Origin: Oxalicibacterium solurbis
GTDB taxonomy: Bacteria; Pseudomonadota; Gammaproteobacteria; Burkholderiales; Burkholderiaceae_D
Direction of reading: 5' to 3'
Assembly: GCF_014635845.1 (NCBI RefSeq)
Contig: NZ_BMDP01000003.1
Span: 186,001-250,000 of the forward strand
Length of the DNA stretch: 64,000 nucleotides
The notes beneath the pieces were generated by a model, which had not been told where the DNA came from, did not search any database, and saw nothing but the letters and a program-made list of their open reading frames with translations. The position numbers and the translations under genes are program-made. The first letter of the stretch is position 1. Every line of letters starts with the position of its first letter. Below are positions 26,704 to 35,655 of this stretch, in pieces.

Positions 26704-27341
26704 AGACAGACGACCTGATCGATATGCTGGCCAGCGGGCCGGACCTCGCGGCACCGAAGATTCCGGTGCGCCGTTTCATCCTGCTCGTGGCGACCGGATT
26801 CCTGGCAAGCGTGCTGCTGATGCTGGCGCTGCTCGGCGTGCGTTCCAATTTCGACGAAATGGCGACGTTGCCGGCGTTCTGGGTCAAGATCGTTTTCGTC
26901 ATCGCGCTGGCGAGCGCCGGCGGCATCGTGGCGGCACGCCTGTCGATGCCGGGTGCGCGCACATCGATGCTGCCGGTGCTGATTGCCGCGCCGCTGCTGC
27001 TGATCTGGATTGCCGCCGCCGTATCGCTGATGCATGCGGCGCCGGGCGAACGCAGCCATCTGTTCTGGGGCGATACCTGGCGTTACTGCACGCTGCTGAT
27101 CACGCTGCTGTCGCTGCCGATCTTCGCCGCCGTGCTGCAGATCATGCGCCAGCTGGCGCCGACACGCCTGCATCTGGCCGGCGCCGGCGCCGGCTTCGCC
27201 GCCGGTGCGGCCGCCATCGTCGTCTACTCGATGCATTGCCCGGAAATCGCGGCGCCTTTCCTGGGTTTCTGGTACGTGCTCGGCGCAGCGATTCCGACGA
27301 TCCTCGGTGCATTGATCGGGCCGCGCATCCTGCGCTGGTAA
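26700..27341 (+). CDS. nrsF: NrsF-type (DUF1109) membrane anti-sigma factor
   Basis: A 213-residue protein with six membrane helices and a short cytoplasmic N-terminus ([10 protein letters not shown]), typical of DUF1109/NrsF. Two conserved Cys, Cys130 (WRYC) and Cys180 ([11 protein letters not shown]), sit in the periplasmic/membrane part. Equivalent cysteines in the Caulobacter NrsF are needed for signal sensing, as I recall. It holds SigF inactive until the cysteines react with an oxidant or metal. Its ATG overlaps the sigF stop. Confidence 0.88.
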   Translation: MKTDDLIDMLASGPDLAAPKIPVRRFILLVATGFLASVLLMLALLGVRSNFDEMATLPAFWVKIVFVIALASAGGIVAARLSMPGARTSMLPVLIAAPLLLIWIAAAVSLMHAAPGERSHLFWGDTWRYCTLLITLLSLPIFAAVLQIMRQLAPTRLHLAGAGAGFAAGAAAIVVYSMHCPEIAAPFLGFWYVLGAAIPTILGALIGPRILRW

Positions 27342-27367
27342 CATCGGCGGGTTCGGTACCATCATTA

Positions 27368-27396
27368 AAAAAGGCCATGCATTGCATGGCCTTTTT
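27368..27396. terminator. Bidirectional terminator between nrsF and the MCP gene
   Basis: A 13-bp perfect stem AAAAAGGCCATGC with a three-base loop, A/T runs at both ends. Confidence 0.9.
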
Positions 27397-27415
27397 GTTT
27401 CTGCACAACCGACGA

Positions 27416-29122
27416 TCAGAATTCTTCCCAGTCCCCGTCGCCGGCAGGCACGGCTTTCGGCTCTCTCTTCTCGACTTTCGACGATACGGCCTTCAACTTA
27501 GGCGCAGTTTTTACCGGCGTCCTTTCGGCAGCCGGATTTCTTGCGATTGCCTTCGGCGCACCGGCCGGCATCACGACCGCATTGCCGTCCAGCTTGAATA
27601 CGCTGACGACGTGCGACAGATTGGTCGCCTGATCCTGCAGCGATGCCGCAGCGGCCGCAGCCTCTTCGACCAGCGCCGCATTCTGCTGCGTGACCTGGTC
27701 CATCTGCATCACGGCTTCGTTGATCTGTTCGATACCAGACGTCTGCTCCTGGCTGGCGGCCGTGATCTCGCCCATGATGTCGGTCACGCGGCGCACGCTG
27801 TCGACCACTTCCCTGATCGTCGTGCCGGCCTCGTTGACCAGTTGCGAACCGGTGTTGACCTTTTCCACCGAATCGTTGATCAGCAGCTTGATTTCCTTCG
27901 CCGCGCTCGCGCTGCGCTGCGCGAGATTGCGCACCTCGGTCGCGACAACGGCGAAGCCGCGCCCCTGTTCCCCGGCGCGTGCCGCTTCGACCGCCGCGTT
28001 CAACGCGAGGATATTCGTCTGGAACGCGATGCCGTCGATGACACCGATGATGTCGACGATCTTGCCGGCCGAATCGTTGATCGAACCCATCGTCTCCACC
28101 ACTTGCGAGACGACTTCGCCGCCGCGCACGGCGACTTCGGATGCGCTCTGCGCCAATTGATTCGACTGGCGTGCGTTGTCGGCATTCTGCTTGACGGTGG
28201 AGGTCAGCTCTTCCATCGACGATGCGGTTTCTTCCAGTGAGCTGGCCTGTTCTTCGGTGCGTGCCGACAGATCGAGGTTGCCGGTCGCGATCTGCGTGGA
28301 AGCGGCAGCGATCGTGTCGGTGCCGAGCCGCACCTGCGAGACGATCTTCACCAGGCTTTCGTTCATGTCCTTCAAGGCTTGCAGCAATTGGCCGGTTTCA
28401 TCCCTGGATGTGACGGTGATGGTGCCGGTCAGATCGCCATCGGCGACCTTGCGCGCCAGCCCGACCGCCTGCGTCAGCGGACGCGTGATGCTGCGCGTCG
28501 CGAGGAAAGCCAGGATCAGGCTGATGACGACAGCCATCGCCGACAGCGCCGCCACCAGTTCCTTCGCCTGATTCGCCATGCTGTGCGCTTCGTCGCCGGA
28601 CTGCTTCATCAGCTGCCCCTGATAATCGATCAGTTTTCCCAACCCCACCATGTAGGCCAGCTGCGCCGGACGCAGTTCGGCAAACAGCAGGGCATGCGCT
28701 TCTTCCTTCAGGCCGTCCGACATCAGCGTGACGAAACGATCCTTCAGCGGACTGAACTGGCCGCGCGCCTCGATCAGCGCTGCCATGTGCTTGCGGCCTT
28801 CTTCCGATGTGATGGTCTTGTCCAGTGCGTCCAGCGACTGCGTGATCACCTGCGAACTCTTTGCGATATTGTCGAGCTCGCCCTTGATCTCGTCGGGACT
28901 CGTCATCAACAGGGTGTTGCGCATGTTGCGCGCAGTCTCGTTGAGCTCGTCCATGATGGTGTTGGCATGCACGGTCTTCGGATAACGGTCTTCATTGGTC
29001 AGCGTGATTGCCTGATCGAGACGATCGATACGGGAAAAGGCAATCGTTGCCAGGATGATCAGGACGACGACGACACTGCCAAAACTCAAGGCCAGACGCT
29101 GGCCGATTTTCAGATTTTTCAT
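27416..29122 (-). CDS. Methyl-accepting chemotaxis protein
   Basis: A 568-residue receptor. Helix 1 is at residues 12-30, followed by a four-helix-bundle (4HB_MCP-type) periplasmic sensor of about 160 residues. Helix 2 lies near 190-210, then a HAMP domain ([21 protein letters not shown]) and a long signalling hairpin. The tip reads [20 protein letters not shown]. An Ala/Lys/Pro-rich linker ends in the pentapeptide DWEEF, a CheR/CheB docking tail like NWETF of the E. coli receptors. This implies a high-abundance receptor that recruits the methylation enzymes. The ligand cannot be told. Confidence 0.92.
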   Translation of the reverse strand: MKNLKIGQRLALSFGSVVVVLIILATIAFSRIDRLDQAITLTNEDRYPKTVHANTIMDELNETARNMRNTLLMTSPDEIKGELDNIAKSSQVITQSLDALDKTITSEEGRKHMAALIEARGQFSPLKDRFVTLMSDGLKEEAHALLFAELRPAQLAYMVGLGKLIDYQGQLMKQSGDEAHSMANQAKELVAALSAMAVVISLILAFLATRSITRPLTQAVGLARKVADGDLTGTITVTSRDETGQLLQALKDMNESLVKIVSQVRLGTDTIAAASTQIATGNLDLSARTEEQASSLEETASSMEELTSTVKQNADNARQSNQLAQSASEVAVRGGEVVSQVVETMGSINDSAGKIVDIIGVIDGIAFQTNILALNAAVEAARAGEQGRGFAVVATEVRNLAQRSASAAKEIKLLINDSVEKVNTGSQLVNEAGTTIREVVDSVRRVTDIMGEITAASQEQTSGIEQINEAVMQMDQVTQQNAALVEEAAAAAASLQDQATNLSHVVSVFKLDGNAVVMPAGAPKAIARNPAAERTPVKTAPKLKAVSSKVEKREPKAVPAGDGDWEEF

Positions 29123-29385
29123 TTCCCGCCTCTTTCAATGAAGTGGATCACGATGTCATTGCAGGCGGACGAAGAACAATCGGCAGGCTTGTCGACACGC
29201 CGAACTGATCTTGCAGCCCTGCCCCGAAATTGACTGCCCAAACTTTCTTATCGGCGACAAGGCGGCACTTCTTAAAGAAATTCTGAGAAATACCTCACGT
29301 TTTTTTAATGCCGCCGCAGATGCGGCAATCACGGCGGCAGCATCGTGCCGCGCGATCGATCGCTGTCGACCGGCATCAGGCGATA

Positions 29386-30276
29386 TCAATTCGCCCAGTC
29401 GCGGCAGAACTGCATGAAGAATTCCAGCCGCGCCGACAACAGCTTGTTGCGGCGGTGGATCAGGTAGAAGTGGCGTTGCAGACGCGGCAAGGTCGTGCGC
29501 AATTCGACAAGACGGCCGCTCTCCACCAGATCGGCGACGACCAGCCGCGACAGGCAGGCCAGGCCCAGGCCGGCCGACGCCGCGTGCTTGATCGCTTCCG
29601 CATTGCTGAACTCGCCGGCCGAATGCAGCATGTGCAGATGCGGCAGCAGCGCATGCTCGACCGCCTCGCGCGTGCCGGAACCGACTTCGCGCAGCAGCCA
29701 GCCGGCCTGCCGCAGATCGGCCAGCGGCACCTTGCCGTCGCGCGCGGCCAGCGGATGGTGCGGCGCGCAGACCACCACCAGCTCGTCGGCAAGCCACGGT
29801 TCCGCGCGCAATTCCGGCTCATGGCACGGCCCTTCGATCAGGCCGACATCGACGTCGAACGCCGCCACCGCGGCTGCCACCGCGCGCGTGTTGGCGATCG
29901 TGACCTGCGGCACCGATGCTGAATGCTGCGCGAAATGCGCCAGCATGTGCGGCAGCAGATAGATGCCGATCGTCGTGCTGGCGGCTATCCGCAGCCCGAC
30001 CGCATCGGCGGCATCGGGCTGATGGAACTGCGCTTCCATCGTCGCTGCCGCATCCAGCATCTGGCGCGCCTGCGGCAGCAGCATGCGGCCGTTGTCATTG
30101 AGGATCAGGCGCTTGCCGATGCGGTCGAACAAGTGAATGCCGAGCAGCCCTTCCAGTTCCTTCAGCGCGGCGCTGGCAGCCGATTGCGACAACGCGACAG
30201 CATCGGCCGCGGCCATCGTGCTGCCGTGGTCGGCCACGGCCAGAAAGATCTGCAATTGTCGGAGGGTGAGCCGCAT
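29386..30276 (-). CDS. yeiE: LysR-family regulator, YeiE-like
   Basis: A 296-residue LysR-type regulator. The helix-turn-helix lies at residues 18-40 (TMAAADAVALSQSAASAALKE), followed by a LysR_substrate domain. It is divergent from the YeiH-type transporter gene, the same arrangement as yeiE-yeiH in enterobacteria. The effector is likely a sulfur oxyanion: E. coli YeiE is linked to sulfite, which is known for the family but not shown here. The GATAAA-N8-TTTATC repeat in the shared intergenic region is its probable operator. Confidence 0.82.
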   Translation of the reverse strand: MRLTLRQLQIFLAVADHGSTMAAADAVALSQSAASAALKELEGLLGIHLFDRIGKRLILNDNGRMLLPQARQMLDAAATMEAQFHQPDAADAVGLRIAASTTIGIYLLPHMLAHFAQHSASVPQVTIANTRAVAAAVAAFDVDVGLIEGPCHEPELRAEPWLADELVVVCAPHHPLAARDGKVPLADLRQAGWLLREVGSGTREAVEHALLPHLHMLHSAGEFSNAEAIKHAASAGLGLACLSRLVVADLVESGRLVELRTTLPRLQRHFYLIHRRNKLLSARLEFFMQFCRDWAN

Positions 30277-30323
30277 GTGCCTTGCCTTTCAATTTCGCTT
30301 ATCGATTTTTCAGGTTGATTATA

Positions 30324-30343
30324 GATAAACAAATCGTTTTATC
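30324..30343. promoter_or_regulatory. Inverted-repeat operator in the yeiE-yeiH intergenic region
   Basis: GATAAA and TTTATC form a perfect 6-bp dyad with eight bases between them, within a conspicuously A/T-rich stretch between the divergent LysR gene and its transporter neighbour. Spacing and placement suit a LysR-type binding site; this is inference. Confidence 0.55.
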
Positions 30344-30396
30344 AATTAAGCTGCATTGCCTAGACTCCGGACATTCCCTCATTCTCCGGAGCGCGC

Positions 30397-31512
30397 ATGC
30401 ACACTTCCCGCCCAACCCTTGCTCGCAGCGTAGCGACGCCGCGCCTGCTGCGCCTGCTGCGCTGGCTGCCCGGCCTCGCGCTGAGCGCCGCGATTGCACT
30501 GGCGGCGATCCGGCTCGGCGAGCTGCCGTGGCTGCAGACGCATGGCTTGAGTCCGTTGATCGTCGCCATCCTGTTCGGCATCGTGCTCGGCAATACCATC
30601 TATCCGTACATCGGCACGCAATGCGGGCCGGGCATTGCCGTCGCCAAGCAGACGCTGCTGCGCGCCGGCATCGTGGTGTACGGCTTCCGGCTGACTTTTC
30701 ACGATGTCGGCCACGTCGGCACGGCCGGCATCGTCATCGATGCGCTCGTGCTCACATCGACATTTGCGCTGTCGCTCTTCGTCGGCCGGCGCATGCTGGG
30801 GCTGGATCGCGATACCTCGACCCTGATCGGCGCCGGCAGCGCCATCTGCGGCGCCGCCGCGGTGATGGCGACAGAACCCATCGTCAAGGCGCGCGCCGAG
30901 AAAGTGACCGTTGCGGTATCGACCGTCGTCGTGTTCGGCACGCTGGCGATTGCGCTCTATCCACTGCTGTACCAATGGAATCTGGCCTGGCATCTGCTGC
31001 CGGTCGATGCTTCCGGATTCGGCATCTACATCGGTTCGACCGTGCACGAAGTGGCGCAGGTGCTGGCCGCGGCACGCACGATCTCGCCGCAAGCAGCCGA
31101 CAGCGCCGTCATCGCCAAGCTGGTGCGCGTGATGATGCTGGCGCCCTTCCTGCTCGCGCTGTCGTTGTGGATGCGGCGCGATTCATCGGGCGCACAGCAA
31201 TCGAATGCGCACCATCCATCGCATCGCGACGGCAAAGCGGCGCGCGTGACGATTCCGTGGTTCGCCTTCGCCTTTCTCGCGGTGGTCGGCCTGAACACGG
31301 CTGCGCCGCTGTCGCCTGCATTGCGTGCCGATGCGATCGACATCGATACCTGGCTGCTGACGATGTCGATGGCAGCGCTGGGGCTGACGACGCATCTTTC
31401 GGCGATCCGCCGCGCCGGCATCAAGCCGCTGATCCTGGCTGCGCTGCTGTTCGGCTGGCTGATCGCCGGCGGCGCGCTGATCAACCGCCTCGTTACCGCA
31501 GTAGCGGGATGA
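30397..31512 (+). CDS. yeiH: YeiH-family putative sulfate/sulfite exporter
   Basis: A 371-residue inner-membrane protein with about ten helices (Cons_hypoth698/PSE family). The motifs LIGAGSAICGAAAVMATEP and IYIGSTVHEVAQVLAA are the conserved signatures of YeiH proteins. A cytoplasmic loop near residue 265-285 is His/Ser-rich. It is a member of the putative sulfate exporter family. The divergent LysR gene is the likely regulator. A role in getting rid of sulfite or sulfate is inferred from family and context. Confidence 0.85.
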   Translation: MHTSRPTLARSVATPRLLRLLRWLPGLALSAAIALAAIRLGELPWLQTHGLSPLIVAILFGIVLGNTIYPYIGTQCGPGIAVAKQTLLRAGIVVYGFRLTFHDVGHVGTAGIVIDALVLTSTFALSLFVGRRMLGLDRDTSTLIGAGSAICGAAAVMATEPIVKARAEKVTVAVSTVVVFGTLAIALYPLLYQWNLAWHLLPVDASGFGIYIGSTVHEVAQVLAAARTISPQAADSAVIAKLVRVMMLAPFLLALSLWMRRDSSGAQQSNAHHPSHRDGKAARVTIPWFAFAFLAVVGLNTAAPLSPALRADAIDIDTWLLTMSMAALGLTTHLSAIRRAGIKPLILAALLFGWLIAGGALINRLVTAVAG

Positions 31513-31631
31513 TCATGCGCGGATAAACGGCGCAAGGCGCACGATGGCAGCGGCACATCGCTTATCATTTGCACCTTATTGCGCCGCATTGCAGCCGATT
31601 GCATCGCGCGCTCACCGTTTGCCGCTTCTTC

Positions 31632-32216
31632 ATGCATCAACTCGCCGCTCCCGTCTCCGCCGAAATCGAAATCAGGAAGAGCCGCTTCATCGCGCTGCTC
31701 TATCCGCTGACTACGCGTGCCGAAGCGCAGGCGAAACTGGCCGAGCTGCGCGCACAGCATCCGAACGCCGTGCATTTCTGCTGGGTGCTGGTCTGCGACG
31801 GCGATTCGGGACTGGACGACGACGGCGAACCGTCCGGCACCGCGGCGCGGCCGATGTACAACGTGCTGGTGCACAAGGATGTATTCAATGTGCTGGCCGT
31901 CGTTGTGCGCTACTGGGGCGGCATCAAGCTGGGTGCGGGCGGGCTGACGCGCGCCTACGGACAGGCCGTATCGGAAGCGATGAAGCTGGCGGAACTGGTG
32001 CCGGTGGAAGCGATGTGCGAACGGCGTTTCGTGCTGCCGTTCGCCGACGAATCGACGCTGCGCCGTTTATGCGAGCAGCACGACGTCGTCGTGCTCGATG
32101 CGATCTATGGCGATGCAGTCACGCTACACGTGCGGATGAAGGAAAGCCAGGCCGGCGAATTCTGCCGGCTGGCGGTCGACCTGCTGCGCGGCGGATTGCA
32201 GATATCAGAAACCTGA
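31632..32216 (+). CDS. YigZ/IMPACT-family protein
   Basis: A 194-residue protein. The UPF0029 domain contains the hallmark strings IRKSRFIALL, DDDGEPSGTAARPMYNVL and VVVRYWGGIKLGAGGLTRAY. A C-terminal DUF1949 domain begins near FVLPFADES. In eukaryotes IMPACT binds GCN1 and tunes the stress kinase GCN2; the bacterial role is unknown. ATG 31632 was chosen because family members begin shortly before the SRF motif. It follows the YeiH gene on the same strand after 119 bases. Confidence 0.88.
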   Translation: MHQLAAPVSAEIEIRKSRFIALLYPLTTRAEAQAKLAELRAQHPNAVHFCWVLVCDGDSGLDDDGEPSGTAARPMYNVLVHKDVFNVLAVVVRYWGGIKLGAGGLTRAYGQAVSEAMKLAELVPVEAMCERRFVLPFADESTLRRLCEQHDVVVLDAIYGDAVTLHVRMKESQAGEFCRLAVDLLRGGLQISET

Positions 32217-32243
32217 TCCCGCAAGCCGTCGCGCAGATTCATA

Positions 32244-33077
32244 TCAGAGCATTTCCAGCGGTTCGGGGCTGGACGGCGGCGGAAACGCTTCGTCCAGTTC
32301 TGACAGATCCTGCTCGGTCAGTTGCAGATCCAGCGCCGCATGATTCTGCTGCACGTGTTCGACTTTCGATGCCTTCGGAATCGCAATCACGCCCTGCTGG
32401 CGCAGCACCCACGCCAGCGCCACCTGCGCCGGCGTCACACCGTGGCGCTCGGCGACGTCCTGCACTTCCGGGTAATGCGACAGGCGCCCCTGCTCGATCG
32501 GCGAATACGCCATCAGCGGCAGGCCGCGCTGCTGCGCCTGCGGCAGCAGGTCGAACTCGATGCCGCGCCGCGTCAGGTTGTACAGCACCTGGTTGGTTGC
32601 CACCGCATCGCCGCCCGGCGCGCGCAGCAATTCCTTCATGTCGTGGACGTCCATGTTGCTGACGCCCCAGCGACGGATCTTGCCGTCGCGCTGCAATTTT
32701 TCGAACGCTTCGATGGTTTCGGCAAACGGCGTGCGGCCGCGCCAGTGCAGCAGATAGAGATCGAGACGGTCGGTGCCGAGACGACGCAGGCTGCGTTCGC
32801 AAGCAGCGATCGTACCGTTGCGCGACGCATTGCTCGGCAAGACCTTGCTGACCAGGAAAACTTCGTCGCGGCGGCCATTGATGGCTTCGCCGACCAGTTC
32901 TTCCGACGCGCCGTCGCCGTACATCTCGGCGGTATCGATCAACGTCATGCCCAGGTCGAGGCCGGTGCGCAACGTGGCGATTTCCTCGGCGCGACGGTTA
33001 CGGTGATCGCCCATGAACCAGGTGCCCTGGCCGAGCACGGGAACGGTTTCGCCGGAAGGAAGGGTTGTCGTACGCAT
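32244..33077 (-). CDS. Aldo/keto reductase
   Basis: A 277-residue cytosolic NAD(P)H-dependent oxidoreductase with a TIM-barrel fold. The catalytic set is recognisable: Asp and Tyr in [15 protein letters not shown], Lys in [10 protein letters not shown] and His in LYLLHWRG. The cofactor-binding C-terminus contains [16 protein letters not shown]. The substrate is unknown. Of two adjacent ATGs, the second (33077) has better spacing from AAGGA. It is convergent with the YigZ gene. Confidence 0.9.
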   Translation of the reverse strand: MRTTTLPSGETVPVLGQGTWFMGDHRNRRAEEIATLRTGLDLGMTLIDTAEMYGDGASEELVGEAINGRRDEVFLVSKVLPSNASRNGTIAACERSLRRLGTDRLDLYLLHWRGRTPFAETIEAFEKLQRDGKIRRWGVSNMDVHDMKELLRAPGGDAVATNQVLYNLTRRGIEFDLLPQAQQRGLPLMAYSPIEQGRLSHYPEVQDVAERHGVTPAQVALAWVLRQQGVIAIPKASKVEHVQQNHAALDLQLTEQDLSELDEAFPPPSSPEPLEML

Positions 33078-33183
33078 CATGGTCCTTTCTGTTTCAGCCG
33101 TCGCACTTGCCGCATAGCTACGGCAGGCCCGAAGGGGTCGTTATAGAATGGCCGATTATACGTAACGCCTCTGCGCAACACCG

Positions 33184-33651
33184 ATGTCCGCTTCACGCCC
33201 CAACGCCTTGACCACGCCCGCCACGCTCTCCACCTGCCGTCCCGATACGATGGACTGGGTGCCGTGGGCCATGCCCGGCGCGCAGTTCAAGCTGCTGCAC
33301 GCGGATGCGACGACCGGCAGCTTCACGCTGCTGATCCGCTTCGAGGCCGGCGCGGAAGCGCCGGTGCATCGCCACGTCGGCGCGGTGGAAGGTTACATGC
33401 TGGAAGGCGGCTTCTTTTACAAAGACGATCCCGACACGCGCTTCGATGCCGGCAGCTATCTGTATGAAAACGAAGGCGCCGTGCATCAGCCCGTCAGCCC
33501 GCACGGCGGCGTGATGTTCGCCGTCTTCCACGGCCCGGTCGAAGGGTTGGACGAAGAAGGCAACGTGATCGGCCGCATCCACTGGAAGTGGCACGTGAAG
33601 AAATGGAACGAGGCCGGCAACGCCTATACGCCGGATGGACTGGCCGAGTGA
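33184..33651 (+). CDS. Cupin-domain protein, 2,4'-dihydroxyacetophenone dioxygenase-like
   Basis: A 155-residue single cupin. The metal-binding set lies in APVHRHVGAVEGYMLEG (two His and a Glu), with a further His in GAVHQPVSPHGG, as in ChrR-type and dihydroxyacetophenone-dioxygenase-like cupins. The metal is probably Fe or Zn. The substrate is not clear; this family is often annotated by weak similarity. It is divergent from the aldo/keto reductase. Confidence 0.78.
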   Translation: MSASRPNALTTPATLSTCRPDTMDWVPWAMPGAQFKLLHADATTGSFTLLIRFEAGAEAPVHRHVGAVEGYMLEGGFFYKDDPDTRFDAGSYLYENEGAVHQPVSPHGGVMFAVFHGPVEGLDEEGNVIGRIHWKWHVKKWNEAGNAYTPDGLAE

Positions 33652-33783
33652 TGCGTCCGCGCTGCAACAGCCTGCATAAAATTCCGCCATCGCCGCAGCA
33701 GTCCTCCTTATAATTGCCCGTTGCCGGGAGAACGCCGCACCTCACGGACATCGTTGTTGCGACCGATTCCCTTTCTTCAGTCT

Positions 33784-35253
33784 ATGCGTCTTCTTCCGGA
33801 AAAATATCGCCTGCTCATCTGGATCAGCCTGCTGCTGGTTGCCGGCTTCCTCACCACCAGCGTCATCAGCTACGTCGTCTCGCGCGATGCGATTCGCCAG
33901 CGCGTCGCCGAACAGGCGCTGCCGCTGACCAGCGACAACATCTATTCCGAAATCCAGAAGGACATCCTGCGCCCGGTCTTCATCTCGTCGCTGATGGCCA
34001 ACGACACCTTCCTGCGCGACTGGATGCTGGCCGGCGAAACCGACGTCAACCAGATCGCCCGCTACCTGAAACAGGTCAAGGAAAAATACGGCACGATCAG
34101 CAGCTTCCTCGTTTCCGAACCGACGCATCGTTATTACTACGGCGACGGCCTGCTGAAGACCGTCAGCGAAAAGGAAGAACGCGACGTCTGGTATTACCGC
34201 GTGCGCGACATGAAGGCCGATTACGAAACGAACGTCGACATCGACATGGCCAATCGCGATGCGATGACGATCTTCATCAACCATCGCGTCGTCGACTATG
34301 ACGGCAACTTCCTCGGCGCAACCGGCGTCGGCCTGACGCTGGATACGATGGCAGGTCTGCTCGACAGCTATCAGACCCGCTTCCATCGCACCATCTACTT
34401 CGTCGACAAAAGCGGCGCCATCAAGCTGACCGGCAAATCGATGCGCGACAAGCAGGATGCACACGGCACGATTCTGAATATGCCCGGCGTTTCCACCGTG
34501 GCGAAACAGATCCTGGGCAACAAAAGCACGACGCCGACCCGGCTCGAATACAAGCGCGATCATGCAACCATCCTGATGAGCTCGCGCTTCATTCCCGAGC
34601 TCGACTGGTATCTGCTGGTCGAACAGGATCTCGCCGACGACGTGCTGCCGCTGCAGCGCATGCTGTATATCAACATCGCCGTCAGCGCGATCGTCACGCT
34701 GCTGATCCTCGGGATGGTGCTGTTCATCGTGCGCCGTTCGCACGAACAGATGGAAACCATCGCCGGCACCGACACGCTGACCGGCCTGCTGAACCGCCAG
34801 GCATTCGAGATGGTGTTCCATCAAGCCATCTTAGACAGCGAGCGGCGCGGCAGTCCGCTGTGCGCCGTGCTGTTCGACATCGATTACTTCAAGATGGTCA
34901 ACGACAACTACGGCCATCTGGCCGGCGACCGCATCCTGCAGGAGATCGCCACCATCGCCAGGAAATCGGTGCGCGAGAACGACATCGTCGCGCGCTGGGG
35001 CGGCGAGGAATTCCTCGTGCTGCTGAAAGACTGCCCACTGCAGCAGGCAATCGCCATTGCCGAGAAACTGCGCGGCACCATCGCCAACCACGACTTCGCA
35101 CTGCGCGGCGGCGATATCCTGCTGACCGCCAGCCTCGGCATCGCCGAATATGCACGCAACGAATCGTCGGCCGACTTCTTCACGCGCGCCGATCGTGCGC
35201 TCTACCAGGCCAAGGAAAAAGGCCGCAATCGCATCGCGGTATCGCAATCGTAG
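33784..35253 (+). CDS. Membrane diguanylate cyclase with periplasmic Cache-type sensor
   Basis: A 489-residue protein. The membrane helix at residues 10-30 is followed by a long periplasmic dCache-like domain (about 35-285). A second helix (about 300-322) precedes a GGDEF domain with DTLTGLLNRQAFE and the active WGGEEF. The I-site REND lies five residues before the GGEEF. It makes c-di-GMP in response to an external small molecule. The LTGKSMRDKQ and YYYGDGLLK strings resemble Cache-DGCs. ATG 33784 was preferred because the longer upstream frame is Arg-rich. It ends about 400 bases before an autotransporter gene. Confidence 0.88.
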   Translation: MRLLPEKYRLLIWISLLLVAGFLTTSVISYVVSRDAIRQRVAEQALPLTSDNIYSEIQKDILRPVFISSLMANDTFLRDWMLAGETDVNQIARYLKQVKEKYGTISSFLVSEPTHRYYYGDGLLKTVSEKEERDVWYYRVRDMKADYETNVDIDMANRDAMTIFINHRVVDYDGNFLGATGVGLTLDTMAGLLDSYQTRFHRTIYFVDKSGAIKLTGKSMRDKQDAHGTILNMPGVSTVAKQILGNKSTTPTRLEYKRDHATILMSSRFIPELDWYLLVEQDLADDVLPLQRMLYINIAVSAIVTLLILGMVLFIVRRSHEQMETIAGTDTLTGLLNRQAFEMVFHQAILDSERRGSPLCAVLFDIDYFKMVNDNYGHLAGDRILQEIATIARKSVRENDIVARWGGEEFLVLLKDCPLQQAIAIAEKLRGTIANHDFALRGGDILLTASLGIAEYARNESSADFFTRADRALYQAKEKGRNRIAVSQS

Positions 35254-35418
35254 TCGTAGTCGTAGTTCATGGTGTTGCGTCGGCGCCCCTGAGAATCGAA
35301 GGATGATCTGCGGCGCCGGAAATATCGTTGCAAGCCTTTGCAAGCCTTTATATCAGCACAACGATATTGCTTAAGAACTTACGAACAACAGCGTTCTTGC
35401 CTCAATAAGGACAGGCTT
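35254..35418. other. Promoter/leader region upstream of the coupled small ORF and autotransporter
   Basis: A/T-richer than its surroundings, with a short direct repeat (GCAAGCCTTT at 35330 and 35339). It probably holds the promoter for the transcript that reads the coupled small ORF and the autotransporter; no clear -35/-10 pair can be claimed. No gene of its own. Confidence 0.4.
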
Positions 35419-35655
35419 ATGGCCCCGCGTCGGAGCTATCCGTTTCTACTGATTCGGAGCCCCTTGCTTTCAAGGCACCAGACGAATCAGTGTCTCCCGA
35501 ACATCACCCATGACGCCCTCCCTGCAAAGCAGGAAAAATTGCTTGACGGACACATCCTCCAGTCGTCAAAGTGGCTTATCGGAAATTCTCTTGTCTCGGC
35601 AGCCAGAGCCGGTGAACGCCGGCAATCCCACCTAAGAATAGGGAGAGCGTTTTAA
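35419..35655 (+). CDS. Small ORF translationally coupled to the autotransporter
   Basis: A 78-codon frame. ATG 35419 is preceded by AAGGACAGG, and its stop TAA shares its last base with the autotransporter ATG (TAATG). The product is basic, without a membrane segment or recognised domain. The same DNA can form several hairpins, for example ACTGATTCG with CGAATCAGT, CCTGCAAAGCAGG and TTGACG with CGTCAA. It may therefore be a regulatory leader whose translation gates the autotransporter rather than a functional protein. Recognised only from position and ribosome binding site. Confidence 0.4.
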   Translation: MAPRRSYPFLLIRSPLLSRHQTNQCLPNITHDALPAKQEKLLDGHILQSSKWLIGNSLVSAARAGERRQSHLRIGRAF

